Shown: positions 62,222 to 64,000 of the stretch, in pieces
Layout of the letters: the number at the start of each line of letters is the position of its first letter
How positions within the stretch are numbered: the first letter of the stretch is position 1
Assembly (NCBI GenBank): GCA_012295225.1
Contig: WMKK01000010.1
Coordinates: 606,106 to 670,105 of the forward strand
Source of the DNA: Ostreococcus mediterraneus
Taxonomy: Eukaryota > Chlorophyta > Mamiellophyceae > Mamiellales > Bathycoccaceae
Length of the DNA stretch: 64,000 nt
Direction of reading: 5' to 3'
Made by a program: the position numbers and the translations under genes
The notes under the pieces: generated by a model
The model's input: the letters and a program-made list of their open reading frames with translations, nothing else
What the model was told of the DNA's origin: nothing
Database searches by the model: none

Positions 62222-63736
62222 ATGGCGAACGATGACGCCGACCACGACCACGGCGATGATGCGGTGGTGCAGCGCGACGAGCAAGTCGTCACGCTCGCCG
62301 CCGTGCTCGGATTGGAGGAAGATCTCGTGGCGTGCAGAGAGAAACTTGAGGCGAGCGGGTGGGATTTACAACGTGCGGTGGACGTTGCGCTGGGAGTGAA
62401 TACCGCAACAGACGCAGCAGAAGTAGCGTCGCCGTCGATTGCACGCGATGGAGGTGGATTACGTCGTCGTCATGGAACGAGCGCGATGACGCCGGCGCGA
62501 CGACGCGACTCAACCGCCGTCGCTCCACGACAGAGACGGCCTCAAAGAACGGGTTCGTTCCCGAATCCGTTTCGTTTCGTCAGCACGCTTGGATTTGGCG
62601 TAGTAGCTGCGGCGGTGAAGCTGTCGGTGGGCGTCGTAGACGCGTTGATGAAGTTAGCGTTGCCTTTTCCGACGTACGCGAGACTTTCAGCCGTGTTGAC
62701 GCGCGTCGCGTGCAGATTTGATACACCAGCAACGGCGAGATTGTCGCGCGCCGATCGTGAAGCCGCGCTTGAAGTTCGTGCCAAGGAATTTGCCGAATGG
62801 TTCAACGAGTCGTTTTACGACACCGGTAGCAATGGCTTGCACTTTTTGCACATGTCGCACCGAGAGGCGCTACGTTTTGCGCAGAGCGAAACGAAATTGC
62901 TTTTTGTTTATCTGCACTCGCCCTCTCACCCCGAGTCAGAATTGTTTTGTGCCCAAGTCCTCGCTTCTCGTGAAGTGACGGAATACGTGAATGAACGCTT
63001 CGTCGCTTGGGGCGGCGACGTGCGCGATGCTGAAGTGTACGCGCTCGCCGAGGGAGTACGCCCAAGCGCCTATCCATACGTCGCGCTGTTAGCTTCAGTG
63101 TCGGGCGAAGTGAGTTTAGTGATGTCATGCGAAGGGTTCATCGACACTACTGGCTTGATTACATCGTTTGACGAAGCGTTGTCGGCGCAACATGGTAATT
63201 TAGATCAAGCGCGCACTAGAAACGCAGAAGCACAAGCGAGCAGACGACTGCGCGAAGAGCAAGATGCCGCGCTCGCGCAATCCTTAGCCCAAGATGCTGC
63301 GCGTGCGCGCGAACGTGAAGCGGAAGCTGCACAAGTCGAAGCTCAGCGCGCACAAGCTGAAGCTGAAGCACGCGCCATCGAAGAAGAGAGACGCAGAGAA
63401 GAAGAAGCTGAACGTGCTCGTGTAGAAGCCATAGAGACGAGACGAGCGATGAAATCGCAAGGCTTGCGCGAGGAGCCAGAAGAAGGAGTCGAAGGCGTAT
63501 CGAAGCTCGCAATTCGTCTTCCCGATGGTTCGCGTGCCGAACGTCGCTTCTATAGCACCGACACCATTTCCGACGTGTACGACTTTGTCGATACCCTGGA
63601 GCAACTCGATAGCAGCGACTACACGCTCTTGACAAACTTCCCTCGGCGCACGTTCGACCGAGCGGAGTCGGTGTCACTCGTCGAGGCTGGCGTTCATCCG
63701 AATGGTGCGCTCTTCGTACAAACTGAACGTGCGTAA
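62222..63736 (+). CDS. FAF2/UBXD8-like protein (UBA, UAS and UBX domains)
   Basis: A 504-aa Cdc48/p97 adaptor. A UBA-like domain lies at about 18-58 (LAAVLGLEEDLVACREKLEASGWDLQRAVDVAL). A hydrophobic hairpin-like stretch at about 120-155 (FVSTLGFGVVAAAVKLSVGVVDALMKLALPFP) could insert into the ER or lipid-droplet monolayer. A thioredoxin-like UAS domain at about 200-320 (LLFVYLHSPSHPESELFCAQVLASREVTEYVNERFVAW) is followed by a long Ala/Glu/Arg coiled coil and a UBX domain at about 425-504 (KLAIRLPDGSRAERRF, LLTNFPRRTF). This matches FAF2/UBXD8 and plant PUX10, in ER-associated degradation. The frame begins at 62216 with GTG; the ATG is at 62222. Confidence 0.9.
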   Translation: MANDDADHDHGDDAVVQRDEQVVTLAAVLGLEEDLVACREKLEASGWDLQRAVDVALGVNTATDAAEVASPSIARDGGGLRRRHGTSAMTPARRRDSTAVAPRQRRPQRTGSFPNPFRFVSTLGFGVVAAAVKLSVGVVDALMKLALPFPTYARLSAVLTRVACRFDTPATARLSRADREAALEVRAKEFAEWFNESFYDTGSNGLHFLHMSHREALRFAQSETKLLFVYLHSPSHPESELFCAQVLASREVTEYVNERFVAWGGDVRDAEVYALAEGVRPSAYPYVALLASVSGEVSLVMSCEGFIDTTGLITSFDEALSAQHGNLDQARTRNAEAQASRRLREEQDAALAQSLAQDAARAREREAEAAQVEAQRAQAEAEARAIEEERRREEEAERARVEAIETRRAMKSQGLREEPEEGVEGVSKLAIRLPDGSRAERRFYSTDTISDVYDFVDTLEQLDSSDYTLLTNFPRRTFDRAESVSLVEAGVHPNGALFVQTERA

Positions 63737-64000
63737 GTTTTAGTATCCTACACATTTACTTGTCAATAGCACATTCAATCGTCATTAACATTCGATAAAA
63801 AGCGACGTCTTCCTCCTCCTCCCCTCCCGCCTCGCGTGTCCTCGCCCAGAGAGCCGTCGCGCATCACGCCGTGCATGTCGTTTTGAAAAGGGCGCAAATC
63901 GCCGAAAAGCGTCGTGAAACTCGCTGTGAATGTGTAAAGGCTATTATCTGACTTGTTTTCATTTGCGCACGTCGCATTGTATCTCCGTCGTCGCTTCCAT
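63737..64000. other. 3' flank with no gene seen
   Basis: The last 264 bp follow the UBX gene stop. A CT-rich block (tcctcctcctcccctccc) lies at about 63810-63827. No open frame of note enters this interval; it may hold the promoter of a gene beyond the window. Confidence 0.4.

Overview
This is a gene-dense, GC-rich nuclear window from a very compact green picoalga. The mix of plastocyanin, an Lhca antenna protein, plastid-targeted proteins (PsbP-like, RavA-like, chloroplast sensor kinase, lumenal DnaJ-finger protein) and ordinary eukaryotic nuclear genes (TAF1, MCM10, Pol lambda, MND1, Gemin2, cap methyltransferase) places it in the green lineage. About 44 genes in 64 kb, intergenic gaps of 60-200 bp and very few introns point to Mamiellophyceae, most probably Ostreococcus. 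That genus call is inference: no marker gene was compared. There are no rRNA, tRNA, CRISPR or transposon genes that I can support.

Layout. 0-10.6 kb: tail of an unknown gene, WRAP73-like, AlkB-like, syntaxin-6/SYP61-like Qc-SNARE, lipoate ligase, a coiled-coil tail-anchored protein, IF1-like inhibitor, RavA-type AAA ATPase, PsbP-domain protein and a PfkB sugar kinase. 10.8-23 kb: ENTH/epsin, a 757-aa protein of unknown function, an IRE-type AGC kinase, a GNAT acetyltransferase, a PH+WW protein and a three-exon TSO1/LIN54-type CXC gene. 23.6-30 kb: FG nucleoporin, Gag1-like/DUF4050 protein, a repeat-filled divergent promoter, the three-exon plastocyanin gene and RNase R/RNR1. 30.7-44.7 kb: MCM10, OXA2-type insertase with TPRs, DNA polymerase lambda, small membrane proteins, a secreted protein with three eight-cysteine domains, a possible CmcJ-like oxygenase, a plastid PDZ-FKBP and WrbA. 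45-64 kb: Lhca, DDT/WHIM protein, chloroplast sensor kinase, HINT, TAF1, lumenal zinc-finger protein, mRNA cap methyltransferase, MND1, Gemin2, KTI12, a small organellar protein and a FAF2/UBXD8-like UBX protein.

The genes are not arranged as pathways; neighbours mostly share short divergent promoters or converge with overlapping 3' regions. Functional themes are recurrent: photosynthesis and its control (petE, Lhca, CSK, PPD, PSA2-like), genome maintenance and meiosis (MCM10, POLL, AlkB, MND1), transcription/chromatin (TAF1, CXC, DDT), RNA biogenesis (cap methyltransferase, Gemin2, RNR1) and membrane traffic (SYP61, ENTH, UBX).

I reconstructed eight introns in six genes from phase-compatible splice sites. 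Donors are GTGCGT or GTACG, acceptors end in (C/A)AG, and most have a CTGAC branch-point-like motif. Several gene starts therefore lie upstream of the longest open frame; conversely many long open frames start with GTG/TTG and I moved the start to the first plausible ATG.
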